This document shows positions 25,443 through 37,200 of a DNA stretch of 64,000 nucleotides, in pieces. Position 1 is the stretch's first letter. Each line of letters starts with the position of its first letter. The notes below the pieces were generated by a model that was given only the letters and a program-made list of their open reading frames with translations, searched no databases and had not been told where the DNA came from. The translations under genes and the position numbers were made by a program. Origin of the DNA: Thuidium tamariscinum (Eukaryota; Streptophyta; Bryopsida; Hypnales; Thuidiaceae); assembly GCA_947034885.2 (NCBI GenBank), contig OX344754.2, forward strand, positions 7,075,001 through 7,139,000. The letters run 5' to 3'.

Positions 25443-26530
25443 TTAACCCCTAAAGGACCAACATGCATTTTTTGGCAACATAGAAATTTTGGGCAGGTAC
25501 GTGTGACTGGAGATTTGCATATTTTGGGCTGAAATTTTAATAGAATGTGGGGACAAGGAATATCTTTTATATGCACAAATTTCATGGCATTTGGAAATAT
25601 GAGTCAAAAGTTATTGCATAATATGTTGTTTGTTTCTCAACTCGGGCAGTCCGGGCAGATCTGAAAAAATCACTTTTTTAAGAAATAAAAAATTTAAATT
25701 TGTTCTTCAAATTTATATATACTCAAAAAGCTTTGAATCATTGCATTTCAATAGTTGAGATGAAAGTTATGAGGCTTTTTAGTTTGCGGGCAGTTATGGA
25801 ATCCCTACACCAAAAAAAACTTTGAAGTCCTTTATTTTACTGAAATTTAAATATTTTTGAAAAAAAATAATGCTATTGGATGTAGATTGTCATAACATTC
25901 AGTAGCAAGGCTAGCATTGCCTTGGCTCTACAGTGATGGTGTGGAATATGCCACACCCAGTAGTGTTCGTAAGTAACTAATTGGTTGGGAGTGGAATATG
26001 CCACACCATCACTGTAGAGGCATGGCTTGCTACTGAATGTTATGGTTTATAACAACAATTCAACCATTTAGATTGAAATTTTTTAATTTTATAACTTATT
26101 TATTAACAATTTAGTATTTTGAATCATTCTCTACTTCTTTCTACTTACTATTTTTTTCCTATATGTTATACAACTCCAAATGATCTGAAAATTTTCATGT
26201 ATGTAGCCAACTTGCCCTGAAGAATGAATCCAAAGAAGCACAACCGTTTTGGACATTTTTTCATAATGATCTGGCTTTGTGAAGTGCAGCTGCCCGGTTT
26301 TTTGCAGGGCCAAAAAATGGATTTTTGTCACTTCAAACGCTAATATCTTGCAATCTACATGGTGGAAATTTCTGAAATTTTTCCCACATATTCTCAAACT
26401 AGAGTACTACAAGATCCTACAGTTACATGTGTCAAAAAACGATATTTTTCAAAAATTTGGTACTTGTACTAGAAATGGCAGTTTTGGAGCATTTTTGGTG
26501 AGAACATAGTCAAAGAACTTTAGGGGTTAA
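25443..26530 (+). mobile_element. TTAA element family A, copy A1 (with nested insert)
   Basis: Starts TTAACCCCTAAAGGACCAA and ends AGAACTTTAGGGGTTAA. Seven copies of the family occur in this window, about 0.92-0.94 kb when intact. A1 is 1088 bp because a 154-bp palindromic element sits inside it (25891-26044). The family carries CTCGGGCAGTCCGGGCAG-like motifs near one end and GCAGCTGC near the other. There is no transposase. Confidence 0.75.
25891..26044. mobile_element. 154-bp palindromic MITE nested in copy A1
   Basis: The tip CATAACATTCAGTAGCAAG is repeated inverted at the right end, and the arms continue with ACAGTGATGGTGTGGAATAT. Sister copies of family A (for example 44017-44938) lack it, so the insertion is younger than A1. 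The target duplication is not clear. Confidence 0.7.
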
Positions 26531-27655
26531 ACGTAAAAGTCCCACTTCATACACAACTTGTACAAATAGTGTTAGTTAATTGTAGAAAGATGATAGTATA
26601 CACTATTTTCTATAAGATTTAAATAAAATGATTGTAGATATGTCATAACGTAAGGATTATTCATATGAGCAAATTTACAGAGAGAGAGAGAGGGAGGGGG
26701 AAGAAGGTAAATATATTAATCCCATCATCTACTAGGAGGCATATTGCATGTTGTAAAAAGTACACTTCACCCATATATATATATACACATTTATATAGAG
26801 AAACACAGACATATATGGAGTTACAAAATTGGTTTAGTAAATTTTTGGAGTGACCTTTGATATTTTTGTACTAAACTACATATATAGGTTTGCTTTGCAC
26901 CTTTTCATACATCATGATTAAAATGGTGATCTCAAGTGAGAACAAAAATCATAAATTGAAGCTAGAAGAGAAATAGCGGAATGAAGTTAAGACAAATAAT
27001 AATCAAATTCAGAGTCACAAAACTAAAATTGAAGTTTACAATAGCTTTTCAATTGAAGATGGCCAAAAGATTTTGAAGGAACCAATGAGAATTGTAGGGT
27101 TTGCTTCATGTATGGAAAAGAAATCAAGAAAAAAATAAATATAAAAAAGAGAGTTAAAAAATTTATGAGCCAATGAATTTCTATATTGACAAATATAGGG
27201 TCCTCTTGGTGACTATGAGGGCTATTTGAAGTCACAATTAAAAAAATGGTGGTATAAAGCCACATCAAAAACAATGGAATTTCAAAATTACATAATCAAA
27301 CTTGAAGCCTATAGAGACTCCACTATCTTTTCAATTGAGGGAGTTGAAAAGTATTTTTTAAGTGTGAATCTTTTAATTTTTGAAAAAAAGGCCATGGATA
27401 TTTGGATTAGAATTTGGATTTGAAAAAAATTTGAGGATTGAGAAAGTTTGCTTTCCATCCTTAGAGTCAAGACCTTTGAAGGATGAATAGTAATGAATAT
27501 AGAGATGAATTTTAGCTATTGGTCAACATACGCTTCTAAAGTCCAATATATTAAATTTACAATTGCCAAGACTTCCATGTCAAATGAGGTCTAAGAAGTT
27601 TAAAACTTAAAGGCCAAGCCTAAAATTATTTTTTCAAATTTCATTTTGCAAGTAA
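26531..27655. other. AT-rich intergenic DNA with microsatellites
   Basis: Holds an (AG)n run at about 26680-26694 and an (AT)n run near 26776. No gene or element ends recognised. Confidence 0.4.
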
Positions 27656-29607
27656 CACTACAAGAAATTGGGGGTATAAATGACTGTCCTAAATGACTGC
27701 AAAACAGTCATTTCGGACCACAATGACAAAAAAATGACTTTGAGTCCCTAAAGCATAGTGGACAAGTCATTCTTTAAATGCTTGTGATTCTATTATCACC
27801 ATCTATTTTTGGCCTTGGATGAAAAAAGATGACAAAGTCTACATGGCAAATGAGGTGGACAAACAAAAAAAATTTAAAGTTGGGGTAGCTACCGTAGTCT
27901 TCCAATGGCCTCAAAAATCTCCTAATGCATTGTACATAGTAAAACACAATCATATTGTAGAAATTTAAGAACAAGTGAACAACCATTAGGAAAATTTTCA
28001 GCCTTTGAAGGAGTTGTAAAGAAAAACAAGGAAACCAAGCCAAAAATAAATAAAATTTTTAAAAAAATAAAATAAAATCTACTTTTTAGGCTATTGAATG
28101 GGAGCGCTTGAAACTACAGGATTACAAGAATAGTAAGAATGAATTGATTTTTAGAATATCAATTTTTTTTTTAAAACTTCATATTAAAAAATTATAGAAA
28201 TTCAGATTTGATGAAGGATCAATGCTACCCCATTAGCATGATATTTTCAAGATTATAAGCTTTAAAATTTAAATTTTATTATTATTATTTTAATTATTTT
28301 AATTAGTATTTTTTTTTAATTGATTTTTTTATAGATCACTAGTCATCATTGATGATGACTAGTAATTATTATTGCTTAAAGGGGCTGCAAGTACCCTTGA
28401 AGAGAACTCTTGGAAGGAAATTAGTCCTTTTGAGGGCTAAAATTTTCCTTGAAATAGTATTGTCCATATTAGCTTAGTGCCCTACTTGTTTTTAGTGTGA
28501 AACATTGTACTATGGTTTAATGAAGACTTTGTAGACATTTTAAAATCATAAAGTAGTAATGTGCAATCAGATTTTAGTAATTCAAAAATGACTATTATTC
28601 ACGTCAATTTAGTGCCCTAACCTTTTTTAGTGCAAAAAATTACACCCCAGCCAATTTGGGACTTTGCAGTTATTTTAAAGTCGCATACTAATAAAACATA
28701 GTCATTGATCAGTAATTAAAAAATGATTACCATCCACGTCAACTTGGTGCCCTAACTTTTTTTAGTGCAAAACATTACACTCTAGCCAATTTGGGACTTT
28801 GCAATCATTTTAGAGTTGCAAACCAGTAAAACACAGTCATTGATTAGTTATTAAAAAATGATTACTATCAACATCAGCTTGGTGCCATAACCTTTTTTAG
28901 TGCAAAAAATTACACTCTAGCCAATTTGGGACTTTGCAGTCATTTTAGAGTCACAAACTAGTATAACACAATCATTGATTAGTAATTAAAAAATGATTAC
29001 TATTGACATTAGTTTGGTGCCCTAACCTTTTTTAGTGCAAAAAATTGCACTCTAAACAATTTGGGACTTTGCAATCATTTTAGAGTCACATACTAGTAAA
29101 TCACATGCATTGATTAGTAATTAAAAAATGACTGCCATCCATGTCAACTTTGTGCTTTAACCTTTTTTAGTACAAAAAATTACACCCTAGCCAATTTGGG
29201 ACTTTGCAGTTATTTTAGAATCGCATATTAGTAAAATATAGTCATTGATTAGTAATTAAAAAATGACTGCCATCCATGTTAGCTTGGTACCCAGTCCATC
29301 TTCTATGCAAAAAATTGCACCATGGCCTATTTGAAACCTTCTAGTCATCTCAAAGTCATTTGATACTAATAAGTAGTTATAGTTTATCACAAGCAATTAG
29401 TCAATGACATTTTAAATGAATTTCTACCAATGAATATCTAGTTTCATCCTTTCTCCATCCTCGAGTCATAAGCATGACTACAAAATGACTTTAAAATTGT
29501 GCAAAGGATAGAGTTGGTGCAATTGTAGAAGCAACAATCATTCTTTAGTGAAACTGGACATGCAGTCATTCTTGCATAGTTATTTATACCCCCAATTTCT
29601 TATAGTG
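27656..29607. mobile_element. CACTA-like non-autonomous element, 1952 bp
   Basis: The left end CACTACAAGAAATTGGGGG pairs with the right end CCCCCAATTTCTTATAGTG, and the pairing extends inward through TATAAATGACT. Both sides are flanked by a 3-bp duplication, TAA (27653-27655 and 29608-29610), as in the CACTA superfamily. The core contains about seven tandem 135-bp repeats and no transposase ORF. Confidence 0.75.
28467..29400 (+). repeat. About seven tandem ~135-bp repeats in the CACTA-like element
   Basis: Units are marked by TTGGTGCCCTAACC(T/A)TTTTTAG, then CCAATTTGGGACTTTGCA, then TAATTAAAAAATGA. They start near 28467, 28601, 28738, 28873, 29008, 29143 and 29279. Identity between neighbours looks like about 85-90%. 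Confidence 0.75.
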
Positions 29608-30137
29608 TAAACATGAGTGTGTTTTTTGGTATTTAATTTTTCACAAATGTGATTACATGCCTTCTTTTAGTTATAAAAATTTCACATTATATTAGAAAAA
29701 AATCAAAAGTACTATGAATTTTTTTAAAAGTCACCTAGATCATATCTAATGCAATTGATGCTAAATTTTTTTGAAATTCTCTCCAAGTCTATATCAATAT
29801 TTCCAAAAGAAATTATATTTTAAATAGAATTATAAATGAATAGAAGAAGAGCTAGTATGAATAAAAAATTGATTTCTAATTAGGATCAAATGCTTTTTGG
29901 GCTCTCGTATCAAGAAAAAGAATAGAATGGAGTTGAAAGAATTGGAGTTGTACTACAAAACAATGATTTAGAAATGAAATAGTTGAATCCATAATGTTAA
30001 TAAATCATTACAAGGGATTCAATCATTATTCTACAATTTTGTGGAGTGTTTTGATCATTATTGCAATGATGTAAGAAACTAATCTCTACATGTTCAACTT
30101 GGATGATAAATGCTTTAAGAAAATGCATTTCATACAA
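29608..30137. other. AT-rich intergenic DNA, nothing identified
   Basis: No gene or repeat ends recognised. Confidence 0.4.
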
Positions 30138-31078
30138 TTAACCCCTAAAGGTTTTTTACTATATTTTCACCAAAAATGCTCCAAAACTGCCATTTCTAAT
30201 ACAAGTGCAATTTTCTTTTTTTTAAAACACATTTTTTACTCATGTAACCATAGGATCTTGTAGTAAGGTGGTTTGTAAACATGTGGAAAAAATTTCAGAA
30301 ATTTCCATCGTGTAGATTGCAAGATATAAGCATTTGAATTGACAAAAATTGTTTTTTTATTCCTGCTAAAATCCGGGCAGCTGCACTTCACAAGGTCACA
30401 TTTGTGTGAAAAAAAAATTCAAAATGGTGGTTACTCTTTGAATTCATACTTCAGTGCAAGTTGGCTACATTCTCAAAAAATTTCAAACCATTTGGAATTG
30501 TACAACATATAGGAAAAAATAAGTAAGTAGAAAGAAGTAAAAAATGAGCCAAAATACTAAATTGTGAACATTTTATTCATGGAATTGAAAATTTTCAATC
30601 CCAATGGTTAAAATGTTGTAATAAACAATCTACACCTTTTGTTTTTATTTTTTTTCAAAAATATGAAAAATTGAATTAAATGAAGAATTTCAAACTTTTT
30701 TTGTACTGTAGAGATTCTGTAACTGGCCACAAACTACCCCGAACTCAAAATCTTCATAACTTTTGACTCATTGATCGGAATGGATTGATTCACAGCTTTC
30801 CATGTCTATATAAACCTAAAGAATCAATTTGAAATTTCACTTTTAAAAAAAAGTTTTTTCAGCTGCCCGGGCTGCCCGCCAAGTAAAGAAAACATCATAT
30901 CCTGCCATAACTTTTAACCGTGAAGTCAAAAGTTATGAAAATTGTCGGTCCTTAAAGTTACTCCTTGGACACACATTGTATCAAATTTTCAAAGAAAAAA
31001 AATAAAAACTCTATCCGTAGTGAGCTGCCCAAAAAATTTATAATTTCAAAAAACGATGTTCAGGGCTTTACGGGTTAA
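30138..31078 (-). mobile_element. TTAA element family A, copy A2
   Basis: Starts TTAACCCCTAAAGGTTTTTT and ends GGGCTTTACGGGTTAA; 941 bp including both TTAAs. Orientation is opposite to A1. The inner block GCAGCTGCACTTCA and the end-proximal CTGCCCG motifs are shared with the other copies. Confidence 0.72.
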
Positions 31079-31803
31079 AATTGGTTGCAAAAGCTATAAG
31101 AAACATCATTTCATAGATAGAAAGAGGAAGATTTTCAATTATTTATTATAAATTCTCAAAACCAATTATATTGTCTTTACAATCTCTAACATCTATAAAG
31201 ACAAGAATGGTTCCTATTTAGTCCACAATGGAAAGTTACCAATAATAAATCTTTCTTTTTATCTCTCTAAGATGAGTTGACCAAAATACGTATAAAATTT
31301 AATATATTGTTCATTAACCATTCCTAGGAGGTGAATCCAAAAAATCTATACAAGTACAATGACCAAACAAATGATTGTGGATATTAAAATTCGTATGTCT
31401 ACCTTATGTTAATTATGTTAATAGGTCATTGTATTTAAGGCAATCACTTCATTGTTAGGAGTTTTGATAAAAACAACCCTGGTTTGTTGCATTGGATTGA
31501 TTTTTTTTGTTTGCTTGTTTTTGTAGAATTCTTAACAACAAAGATATTGCTCAATATAAGCACAAGCACCTATCCAAAAATTGAGCCAAAAGGAGACTCA
31601 TAGGTTGGAAAATATGTGATGGATGAAAGAAAAAATATGTAATCACTAGTTACATGAGTTTCACACATTAGGGAGGATATTATGGGAAATAATTTGCCTT
31701 GCTTTTAAACACAAGATTTTCTAGTGGAGATTTTGGTCTTGTGCTAGAAAAGATTATTCCCTTTGTTCAAATAAAAATCCTCCAAAATCTTCTTCGTGAA
31801 GGA
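31079..31803. other. AT-rich intergenic DNA, nothing identified
   Basis: No gene or repeat ends recognised. Confidence 0.4.
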
Positions 31804-32738
31804 TTAACCCCTAAAGTTCTTTGACTATATTTTCACCAAAAAACCTTCAAAACTACCATTTCTGACACAAGTACCAAATAATTGGAAATTATTGTTTTTA
31901 GACACATATAATTGTAGGATCTTGTAGTATGCTGGTTTGAGAAGATAAGGAAAAAAATTCAGAAATTTCTACCGTGTAGATTACAAGATATTAGTGTTCA
32001 AAGTTACAAAAATCCTTTTTTTACCACTACGAAAATCTGGGCAGCTGCACTTTACAAGCTCACATTTGCATGAAAAAAAGTCCAAAATGGTAGTGCTACT
32101 TTGGATTCATTCTTCAAGTCAAGTTGGTTACATGCTTGAAAATTTTCAAATCATTTGGAATTGTACAACATATAGGAAAAAAATAGTAACTAGAAAGAAG
32201 TAGAGAATGATTCAAAATACTAAATTGTTAAGAATTTATTTATGAAATTGAAACTTGCCAATCCCAAAGGTTCAAATGCTGTAATAAACAACCTACCCCC
32301 AATGTTTTGTTTTGTTTTTCAAAAATATTGAAAATTGAGTAAAATAAAGGATTTCAAAGTTTATTTTAGAGTAGAGAATCCATAACTACCCGCAAACTAA
32401 AACTCTTTATAACTTTTGACTCATTAGTCCAAATGGAATGATTCAAAGCTTTCCATGTATATACAAATCTATAAAACCAATTCAAAAATTTTGTTTTCAA
32501 AAAAAGTTATTTTTTCTGATTTGCCCGAACTGCCCGAGTTTGAGAAATAAACAACATATTATGCAATAACTTTTTAACCATGCAGTCAAAAGTCACAAAA
32601 ATTGTCTAGCTTTAAAGATATTCCTTGTCCACACTTTCTATTAAAGTTTGGTCCCAAAATATGAAAATCTCTAGTCACACGTACTTGCCCAAAATAGTTA
32701 TGTTGTGAAAAAAGGCATGTTGGTCCTTTAAGGGTTAA
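31804..32738 (-). mobile_element. TTAA element family A, copy A3
   Basis: Starts TTAACCCCTAAAGTTCTTTG and ends GGTCCTTTAAGGGTTAA; 935 bp. A 69-codon ORF at 31994-32203 is also found in A1 (26131-26397, minus) at about 75% identity, so it is a shared piece of the element rather than a host gene. Confidence 0.75.
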
Positions 32739-33428
32739 TTAAATTTTTAGTCATTGTACTAGCAATACATGCATTTAAGAACCAGTAACTCATCCCTCAT
32801 ATCTATGCAAAGTCTCCAACTTAAGCACTAGCTATTGTTGACACACCCAAAATCCATATAGAAAATATCATATTTAAGTATAGTTTGCAAATGTTCCTAG
32901 CTTCATCATTCTAGATGTTTTGAAGGTTAGTAGCAACAATGTTATTCTAGAAATATATTCACCAACTTGAATATTTGTAACAAAGATCCTTAGCTCACTT
33001 CATGAACAAATCTTCATAGTAGTCAAGTAGTCCCTAAATCTATAGTCAACACTACTATTTAAAGAAGGAATAAGTACAAGGTGCTTCATATGGACAAGTT
33101 CAACTTGCTAGGTTAGAAGAATATTTCCATATCATTTCATTTGTCCCCAAGACGTCATTCAATAGGGCAAATACTTATTCAACAACTAAAATCAGTTTAA
33201 ATGTAGCTTTTTAGTAGGACAAAAATTGTACTTGACTTTGAGGTTTTTGTAGGAGAGAAGGAGAACTTGTTATTACAAAAAGTTTTTTTAATATTTTTTA
33301 ATTAATTTTTTTTAATTGTATAAGATAGAAAAACTTCACTTTACCTCAAAATGAATAGGAAAAAATGAAGCTTTCACCCAGTTGGAAATACTTTGAAGGA
33401 AATCTTCAAAGTTCTTGGTTGTGTAGTA
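32739..33428. other. AT-rich intergenic DNA, nothing identified
   Basis: No gene or repeat ends recognised. Confidence 0.4.
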
Positions 33429-34007
33429 AGGTAGACCAGCCTAATTCCATTTGCAACCTATTTCTATCCCCATGTATGTGGCCCTATTCCCACCCATTAC
33501 ACTACCCAAATTTGTTCAGAAACGAGCCAATTATGTCTAAAAATCCAACAAAATTAGTGCATTTATGTCATTTAGGGTAACGTAGCTATAGCTGATTGGT
33601 GCATATGTAGATGTTTATAGGGACATAAAAAGGTGGTTATGGGTTGTTATTGGGGCATTCATGACCTTAGGGGCATTTCACACTATAGCCGTCCAAGTCA
33701 AGAGGCCGTCGATTCCACCAATTAGATTTGGGAAACCATGATTTTCACCAATCAGATTTGAGAAAACCATGGCCTCTCGACTTGGACAGCCATAGTGTGA
33801 AACACCCCTTAGTCATGGGTACGTTTGTGATTTAAGGCTGAACACTTCAAAAAATCACAAAAATTACAATTTTGATCAAAAAATTATAATTCCACTTAGG
33901 TTAGATTGGTGAAACATGCGCACACCTCTGAAAAATATGTGTCCCTCCTGAAATTGGTCCCAAGATAGTCAGATTGCAAATCAGGGTCGTAATAAGTTGG
34001 TCTACCT
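33429..34007. mobile_element. TA-flanked MITE with nested insert
   Basis: The left tip AGGTAGACCAGCCTAATTCC pairs with the right tip AGTTGGTCTACCT, TA on both sides. Length is 579 bp; removing the nested 139-bp element and its 3-bp duplication leaves 437 bp, close to the 428-bp sister copy at 38822-39249, which is inverted relative to it and shares inner sequence. Confidence 0.65.
33670..33808. mobile_element. 139-bp Tourist/Harbinger-like palindromic MITE
   Basis: Ends GGGGCATTTCACACTATAGC and its near-complement (reverse complement of the right end starts GGGGTGTTTCACACTATGGC). Arms of about 45 bp nearly fill the element. The 3-bp flank TTA appears on both sides (33667-33669, 33809-33811), as expected for PIF/Harbinger. 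It is inserted in the MITE at 33429-34007. Confidence 0.7.
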
Positions 34008-34250
34008 TATGATCTGATTATGATTTCATCACAATTTCATTTGTGACTTCAGGAAATCCTGGTATCACATGGAACCTATGGTCGGTAGTTTCAGACGAGT
34101 TGGACTTTCTCTGAAACTAGAGTAGTTAACCACTTAATCCTTCAGCTGGACATTTTGTGCCCCTTGGGTCTTCTGCCTAAGGAATAATGAGAATTGTGGA
34201 AACTGCCATGAACAATTCTTTTCGGAAAATGTCATGCATTTTCCCTCCTA

Positions 34251-34470
34251 AGGGAGAGGCACCCAATGGCATCCCTCTACCCAATGCCGTCCATTTCTAC
34301 AGCACACAATCATTTCAGGCTATAAATGTAGGTAGGCAGGACATGGCTTATTTCTTTTGACCTAAAACAATAAGCAATTTACAGTCCCGCTACATTTCTG
34401 TTCTAGAATGAATGACTGACTTAGAAACGGATGGCATTGGGTACAAGGATGCCATTGGGTGCCTCTCCCT
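34251..34470. mobile_element. 220-bp TA-flanked MITE with ~45-bp inverted ends
   Basis: The left end AGGGAGAGGCACCCAATGGC is mirrored at the right end as GCCATTGGGTGCCTCTCCCT, and the pairing continues through TACCCAATGCC. TA flanks both ends (34249-34250, 34471-34472), suggesting a Stowaway/mariner-type MITE. Confidence 0.7.
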
Positions 34471-35002
34471 TATTTGTACGCATCAAATGCCATTGCATTG
34501 TTTTGATATTTTCATAGTCACAATGAGAGGTGTTGTAAATTTGGGGGTGCTTAAGTTAGAGGAAACTTCCTTGCAAGGGTGCCCAAGATGAGAGAGACAT
34601 TCAACTTAGAGCAAATTGTTTGCAAAGCCATTTGTCATTTGCTTACAAATCTAGATTTACATACTTGATTGACCTATAATTGTTGTGGTGGACCTTTCGG
34701 GTTGCCTTCCTCCCTCCCAAGAATGAAAATGTCTTTTGCGGGTTGATTACAAACAAGTCAAATTGCATTTGAGGTGAAGTGAAATCTTTGAGCATTGTTT
34801 GCCCACCTAGTATATTGGCCCTTGAATTGTATTTCAAATTATATATGACTTGAAATTTGTATCACTGGAAGCACAATGTATTCATTAGGGACTTAATTTC
34901 AATAAACTAGTATTGACTATTCAAGATCAAATGTCTATTTATTATCTTAGATGTATAAAGCCATGCTTTAGAGTACATGGGTGAATATATGTTTTGATTT
35001 GA

Positions 35003-35934
35003 TTAACCCCTAAAGGTTTTAGACTATGTTTTCACCAAAATTGCTCTAAAACTGTCATTTTTAGGATAACTATCAAATTTTAGATAAAAAAACATTTTTA
35101 GAATAATGTAACAGTAGGATCTTAGAGTGAACTAGTTTGAGAGAATGTACAAAAAAATTCAGAAAATTCCACCATGTAGATTGCAAGATAATAGTGTTTG
35201 AAGTTACAAAAATCCCTTTTTTATCACTGCGGAAATCCGGGCAGCTGCACTTCAGAAGGCCACATTTGTATGAAAAAATATTCAAAATGGTTGTTACTCT
35301 TTAGATTCATTCTTCAATTTAGGTTGGATACATGCTCAAAAAATTTCAAATCATTTCGAATTGTACAACATGTACAAAAAAAATAGTAAGTAGAGAGATG
35401 TAGAGAATGATTCAAAACACTAAATCTTTAACAATTTATTTATTGAATTGAAAAATGCCAATCTCAATGGTTCAAATGTTGTAATAAGCATTCTACACCC
35501 AATGTTTTTTGTTTTTTTCAAAAATATTGAAAATTGAGTAAAATAAAGGACTTCAAAGTTTATTTTAGAGTAGAGAATCCATAACTACCCGCAAACTAAA
35601 ATTCTTCATAACTTTTGACTCATTAATCCAAATGGAATGATTCAAAGATTTCCACATATATATAAATCTATAAAACCAATTTCAAATTTTGGTTTCCAAA
35701 AAAAGTGATTTTTTTTATCTGCCCGAACTGCCCAAGTTGAGAAACAAACAACATATTATGCGATAACTTTTCAACCATATAGTCAAAAGTCATGAAAATT
35801 GTTGGGCTTGAAAGATAATCCTCATCCACACCTTCTATTAAATTTTGGTTCCAAAATATAGAAATCTCTAGTCACACGTACCTGCCCAAAATTGCTATGT
35901 TGCCAAAAAAGCACTTTGGTCCTTTAGGGGTTAA
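35003..35934 (-). mobile_element. TTAA element family A, copy A4
   Basis: Starts TTAACCCCTAAAGGTTTTAG and ends GGTCCTTTAGGGGTTAA; 932 bp, opposite to A1. Inner landmarks (GCAGCTGCACTTCA; CTGCCCGAACTGCCC) match A2 and A3. Confidence 0.75.
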
Positions 35935-36327
35935 GAGGTGTTGTTAGCAAGGAGTTTTGGAGCAAATTTAAGTATACTAATAAGGTTTGCCAAAGTTTCT
36001 ATTTCAAAAAATTGTCCCAAATTGCTCCCTCCCAATTCCAAAAATATTTGACAACACATTTGAGTTATTCGTAAAGTCCCCCTACTTTGGATGGAACTTT
36101 TCTGAAACTTGAAAAGGTAACTCCGGTCAAAGTGTCAAGCTTTTTTTTGCAAGAAAGCCATTAATTCATGACCTCAAAAGTAGGGTTCAATTTTTTTGAG
36201 GCACCATTTATATGCAAAATTCAGATTCATACTCACTTTTATTTAGACCATGTGTGACTTTTTGTACAAAACCTGCTTTATCACATAACTAACCTTGGTT
36301 TAGCCTACTTAACGAATAACTCAATGA

Positions 36328-36715
36328 AGGGAGAATCACCCATTCCAATCCATGTACCTTGCAGTAGACTGTGGAGTCACTCAAATATGTCCCTAGAGTG
36401 CAGTTAATGTATTTGCCACATGTGTGATTGTAATTTGCTAACACAATTGAAGGACACATAGGAAAATCTGATTGGTTGAGTGCTGTTTTTTGTAGGGTTC
36501 AGTTTTGGGTGCACCTACTGCACACTTTCAGTGGTCTAGGGAGCCATCACTTCAAAAAAAAACATAGAAATTACATACAATGTCTGAAAATTCTGTTTCT
36601 TTTTTTGAATATTCATGATTTTCACTCGCTAACGCTAGAAAAATATCAGTTTTAGGAAAATCTCCCTCCAACTATGCTGAATTCCTTATTTGGACGGTTT
36701 TGGGTGCTTCCACCG
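36328..36715 (-). mobile_element. MITE related to the insert at 48593-48969
   Basis: About 388 bp that match, inverted, the 377-bp segment at 48593-48969 (shared landmarks: TTGGGTGCTTCCACCG at one end, ATCACCCATTCC at the other, TCATGATTTTCACTCGC inside). TA follows the right end at 36716-36717; the left flank is altered. Confidence 0.55.
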
Positions 36716-37200
36716 TATCCTTCCTTAGCAGACGAAATTGTTACCTTGCTACAAAACTAAGTCTTACCTTGCTACAAACTTCCCGAGGTGGGGGAACAGG
36801 CAATCACCGACCATGTGGCTACGTAGTACTCGTAGTAAGTTAGACTTTCTTAAATTATATTATATTATATTTGACTGACTGAGAGTTGCAGCCTGATCCA
36901 TGGGCTGACGGAAAGCCGGAGCTTCCCACACTGACACGTGTCCCTGGCAGCCAAGGAACTTAAATTACAATTAGTGTGGGTCCGAGGCATGACCAAAAGG
37001 CTCATCAGCCTCCACTAAGGGAAGGGAAGGTTCGGAGTGCGAAGCATTGCTGGTGGCTATGGGCCCCCGTCCCCCACTCACCTCTGACGGACACCTTCAG
37101 CCGACCACGTCTTCACCCGCTGTAGCCATCTCTCCTAAATTGATTTATTGATTTTTTCATTTTTTAAAGCCCTCCAAAATTTTTATCAGGTAAGAGAATA
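36716..37200. other. Intergenic with a GC-richer patch
   Basis: 36880-37130 is clearly richer in GC than its surroundings (GGCCCCCGTCCCCCACTC and similar). No ORF, RNA gene or inverted ends were recognised, so its origin is open. Confidence 0.35.

Noticed and set aside
27656-29607. Possible CRISPR or satellite array
   Set aside because: The ~135-bp units are contiguous, diverged and enclosed by CACTA-type ends; there are no spacers between short repeats.
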